64,000 bases of DNA from CAYUYV01 sp964522525 (lineage in GTDB: Bacteria; Pseudomonadota; Alphaproteobacteria; JAJFIK01), in contig CAZFWG010000018.1 in assembly GCA_964522525.1 (NCBI GenBank), forward strand, positions 1 through 64,000. Direction: 5' to 3'. Positions 61,740-64,000 of the stretch are shown here, piece by piece. The notes beneath the pieces were generated by a model, which made no database searches, had not been told where the DNA came from, and saw nothing but the letters and a program-made list of their open reading frames with translations. Position 1 is the stretch's first letter; each line of letters starts with the position of its first letter. The translations under genes were made by a program, and so were the position numbers.

Positions 61740-62120
61740 GTGGATCTGATCGTCGACAATATGTTCTGGATCATGATGATCTCCGGGATTTTGACGTCGA
61801 CCATGATCAGCGCCGTCCTTGCCCCGGGTTACGCCTTCAAATCCTATTTCGGCGAAGAGCTGCCCGCGGGTTCCCCGGCGTTCCTTGTCGTGCGCAATTG
61901 GGGGGCCTTGATCGCGGGCGTCGGCGTGCTCCTCATTGTCGGCGCCTTTGATGAAACGATCCGCACGTGGGTCCTGATTTTCGCCAGTTTCGGCAAAGCG
62001 CTTTTCGTCGGTTTCGTGTTCGCCGCGGGCATGCGCTATCTCGGGCATCAAGCCTTCATCGCCGCCTCGATCGACCTCATCATGGTCATTCTGTTCGTGA
62101 TCTATCTGATCGCCGCTTGA
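61740..62120 (+). CDS. Small integral membrane protein of unknown function
   Basis: 126 residues from GTG 61740, with AGGAGG 5 bases upstream, which makes it a real gene. Four predicted membrane helices: NMFWIMMISGILTSTMISAVL, NWGALIAGVGVLLIVGAF, TWVLIFASFGKALFVGFVFAA and SIDLIMVILFVIYLIAA. No charged residues typical of transport sites stand out. I do not recognise the family. It stands alone between rpmE and a convergent SnoaL-like gene. Confidence 0.8.
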   Translation: MDLIVDNMFWIMMISGILTSTMISAVLAPGYAFKSYFGEELPAGSPAFLVVRNWGALIAGVGVLLIVGAFDETIRTWVLIFASFGKALFVGFVFAAGMRYLGHQAFIAASIDLIMVILFVIYLIAA

Positions 62121-62206
62121 GTCTGGTTTAAGCAGACACGGGCCTGAGCAGACACAGGCGACCGGACGCGCGGAAACCACGCGCCCAATCCCTTATTGCA
62201 ACAACC

Positions 62207-62701
62207 TCATTGCGGTGCCGGGCCCTCAGCGGTCGGACAATTCTGACGTTCCACGGTCCACATGATGTTGGCGACCTTCCACGCCCCATCAAGCTTCACC
62301 AGATCGATGGCGTCGACCCCGCAATGGGAAAAGTTCTGGTCGATCCAGAAATCATATTCGCCCCACACCACGGCAATCGGCCCCCGGATCAGGACCGTCG
62401 GCTCCTCCGTGAACCGTTCCAGATAACGGCGTCGCGGCGGGCTTGCCCCTTCAATGACGTCCTTGTTGGGGGTGAGGCGCATGACAAATCCGTCCGTGCC
62501 ATCGCGCGGCCGGGCCATGGCGATGGCCACACCCGCCTCAAGAAGAACCGCCCGCCATTTTTCCGGATCCCCCGCCGCAACGGCCTCGAAGGTCCGCTCG
62601 ACGACATCCAGAATGGCTTGCCGCTCCGCCGCTTCGTCACCGGCCATGGCGGGCTGAAGGCCTGCAAGCACGACGAAAAGAAATCCGATGATACGGCCCA
62701 T
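62207..62701 (-). CDS. Exported SnoaL/DUF4440-like (NTF2-fold) protein
   Basis: 164 residues. Signal peptide GRIIGFLFVVLAGLQPAMAG at the N terminus. The mature part begins with a helix EAAERQAILDVVERTFEAVAAGD, typical of the cystatin/NTF2-like SnoaL and DUF4440 folds, then strands including VLIRGPIAVVWGEYDFWIDQ and AIDLVKLDGAWKVANIMWTVE. Two cysteines (FSHCGVD and RQNCPT) may form a disulfide. Members bind or act on small hydrophobic molecules; no specific activity can be assigned. Monocistronic, convergent with the small membrane protein. Confidence 0.8.
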   Translation of the reverse strand: MGRIIGFLFVVLAGLQPAMAGDEAAERQAILDVVERTFEAVAAGDPEKWRAVLLEAGVAIAMARPRDGTDGFVMRLTPNKDVIEGASPPRRRYLERFTEEPTVLIRGPIAVVWGEYDFWIDQNFSHCGVDAIDLVKLDGAWKVANIMWTVERQNCPTAEGPAPQ

Positions 62702-63071
62702 GATTGCCTCCCCTTCTCCCCCTGTTCATTCCGTTCATATCACGAAACGATCGGAGCAGAAACGAAGACAGGCGTCGGCCCTCACACCGTCTTCAGGGGA
62801 TCAGACCGGCATCGGAGGTGAAGCGGGAGCCGTGAAAGTCCCGCTTCAAACGGCGGTCGAAACCGACCCACAAGGCGCGCCCCGATCATCTTCACCCGCC
62901 ATGCCATCCATGAAACGCCTCACCTATTCACCCCAAGCCATTGATATCATGACATGAATCAGCACTCAGACGCACGAAATCCGAAAATCATCCGGGGAAT
63001 GCGGGTTTGATCGACACTTCACCAATTACGACAAAACCTGCCTAAAAGTTCTGGCTCACGCTTTGACATCA
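62702..63071. other. Intergenic region upstream of the SnoaL-like gene
   Basis: 370 bp, lower in GC toward its right end. No convincing gene, hairpin terminator or promoter was identified; the open frame across it (62688-62957) has poor coding character and no ribosome site. It separates the core-like region on the left from the MipA/OmpV gene, whose base usage looks different. Confidence 0.4.
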
Positions 63072-63884
63072 TCAAAACAGCTGATAGGCGACGTTCAGCC
63101 CAAAGAACAGCTGGTCTGGCGAGCCTTCCTGCGTGACGACCGGGCTGTCAGCAGCGTCGCCGATGAGCCGCGCATAGCTGAAAACCGAGTTTGCCGACCA
63201 TTTCTCCGCAAGCTGATAAGAGACGACGCCGGAGACGCCTACGTCACGGAAACCGGCTCCAGCGTCAAATTCGCTAAGGCCTGAGTCGACAGCGCCAGCT
63301 GCGTCAACGGTGAAGAACGCGTCCTGGAACGCCTCCGACGCGTAGCTGGCGTTGACGGTCGCAACGTAGGTCCACTTGCGTCCGGGCCGAATGACGCCTG
63401 CGCTCCCCTCGGCAACCAGGCCATCATGTCCGCCGATCGCGTCGACGACGGAGGCGCGCGCGGTAAACAGAAGCGGCGGCGCATTGTCGGGCGTTAAGAT
63501 CGGGTGCGTCGTCGCGACGAAACCACCGACCTCCACCGCGGCGCTGACGTCGCCCAACGCCTCGATCACGGCATTGTCGGCGTCCTGAAAGTCGTTACGC
63601 CCCTGATCAATCCGGACGATCGGTCCGAAATCGAAGTCTCCGCGCTTTGTTAAGTCCGCCTCAAAACCAAACTGGTTTGTCCGAAGCGTGCGTCCGTCCC
63701 GCACATATTCGATATATGGGAAAGGGATCGGCACATAACTGTCAGAGCCGATGTAACGGGGCGCGAGACCCGCGCCGACGCCGAGCCTAAGGCTATCCTG
63801 CGCAATGCTAGGGCCTGCGCCAAGACAGGCGGCGGCGAACAAAACAAAGGGGCCGACCATTGCGCCGGTTAATCGAGCACTCAT
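63072..63884 (-). CDS. MipA/OmpV-family outer-membrane protein
   Basis: 270 residues from ATG 63884 (GGAGA upstream). Signal peptide (FVLFAAACLGAGPSIAQ). Beta-barrel with alternating strands: LRLGVGAGLAPRYIGSDSY and VPIPFPYIEYVRDG are family hallmarks; the last strand ends in aromatic Phe (GLNVAYQLF), as needed for BAM insertion. MipA was first described as a scaffold for murein synthesis in E. coli, but many homologues are simply outer-membrane proteins of unknown role. Codon choice appears less GC-biased than in neighbouring genes, a hint of separate origin. Confidence 0.88.
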   Translation of the reverse strand: MSARLTGAMVGPFVLFAAACLGAGPSIAQDSLRLGVGAGLAPRYIGSDSYVPIPFPYIEYVRDGRTLRTNQFGFEADLTKRGDFDFGPIVRIDQGRNDFQDADNAVIEALGDVSAAVEVGGFVATTHPILTPDNAPPLLFTARASVVDAIGGHDGLVAEGSAGVIRPGRKWTYVATVNASYASEAFQDAFFTVDAAGAVDSGLSEFDAGAGFRDVGVSGVVSYQLAEKWSANSVFSYARLIGDAADSPVVTQEGSPDQLFFGLNVAYQLF

Positions 63885-63962
63885 TGTCCATCTCCAACTT
63901 CTGTGGGACTGCGGTTAGCGATTGCTACGCTGTGAAGTGGTGGACGGACCGGATTAAGCCTA

Positions 63963-63998
63963 ATAATGAATGCTTGACGCATCATAAGCAAAGCTTAT
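63963..63998 (-). promoter_or_regulatory. Possible promoter and operator of the MipA-like gene
   Basis: An inverted repeat ATAAGC-AAA-GCTTAT (63984-63998) overlaps a weak minus-strand -35 TTGCTT (63992-63987), followed at 18 bp by CATTAT (63968-63963). The repeat could be a repressor site. Matches to the consensus are modest. Confidence 0.35.
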
Positions 63999-64000
63999 TG

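Noticed and set aside
62688..62957. 89-codon frame before the MipA-like gene
   Set aside because: Starts inside the opposite-strand SnoaL-like gene, has no ribosome site and no family resemblance.

Overview
The window is chromosomal DNA of a GC-rich bacterium. Gene content and order point to the class Alphaproteobacteria: zapA / 6S RNA / formyl-THF cyclo-ligase, yebC-ruvC-ruvA, ruvB-ybgC-tolQRAB-pal-cpoB, tilS-ftsH-folP, a serC leader of alphaproteobacterial type, and a cysteine-free ribosomal protein L31. I cannot assign a genus; a Rhodospirillales- or Kordiimonadales-like lineage would fit. No IS element, prophage, CRISPR array, rRNA or tRNA was seen. One scaffold gap of exactly 100 N lies at 31963-32062.  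Layout. 1-2.8 kb: the 3' part of rpoH with its terminator, then an orphan exported subtilisin-like protease. 2.8-8.7 kb (minus): ridA, a TrmO-PNPOx fusion protein, purA, serA, and serC with its own promoter and a two-hairpin leader. 8.9-11 kb (plus): a class V aminotransferase coupled to an EamA transporter. 11-19.1 kb (minus): phzF-like, thiD, folP, ftsH, tilS, cpoB. 19.3-26 kb (minus): the envelope-constriction cluster pal, tolB, tolA, tolR, tolQ, ybgC, followed upstream by ruvB. 26.4-33.6 kb: a block lying between ruvB and ruvA, containing an RND efflux adaptor and pump, a translationally coupled M23 peptidase cut by the gap, and an AbgT-family transporter. 33.8-35.7 kb: ruvA, ruvC, yebC. 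36-39.8 kb: a soluble PAS-MCP chemoreceptor-like protein, a YmdB-like phosphodiesterase, fau, 6S RNA, zapA and a DUF4164-like coiled coil. 40-47.6 kb (plus): a central-carbon operon tkt-gap-pgk-fba(class I)-thiE and a Sel1-repeat protein. 47.6-51.6 kb: a lipoprotein-type penicillin/AHL acylase, efp, and an inositol monophosphatase. 51.9-56.3 kb (plus): a degenerate OmpA-like protein, then a MotA/TolQ-like plus MotB/OmpA-like stator pair preceded by a sigma-54-type promoter. 56.4-61.2 kb (minus): a tightly packed operon of ABC exporter, paraoxonase-like protein, parallel beta-helix protein and MAPEG protein. 61.2-64 kb: rpmE with a strong promoter, a small membrane protein, an exported SnoaL-like protein and a MipA/OmpV outer-membrane protein.  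Themes. Much of the window serves envelope biology: Tol-Pal, FtsH, ZapA, the M23 peptidase, the RND pump, three OmpA-type domains and two separate proton-channel motor families (TolQR and the MotA/MotB-like pair). The rest is core metabolism (serine, purine, folate and thiamine synthesis, lower glycolysis and the pentose phosphate pathway) and DNA repair or translation (RuvABC, TilS, EF-P, L31).  The best candidates for something undescribed are the sigma-54-linked MotA/MotB-like motor with its OmpA-like neighbour (51.6-56.3 kb), the TrmO-PNPOx fusion (3.3-4.4 kb), and the four-gene ABC / paraoxonase / beta-helix / MAPEG operon.
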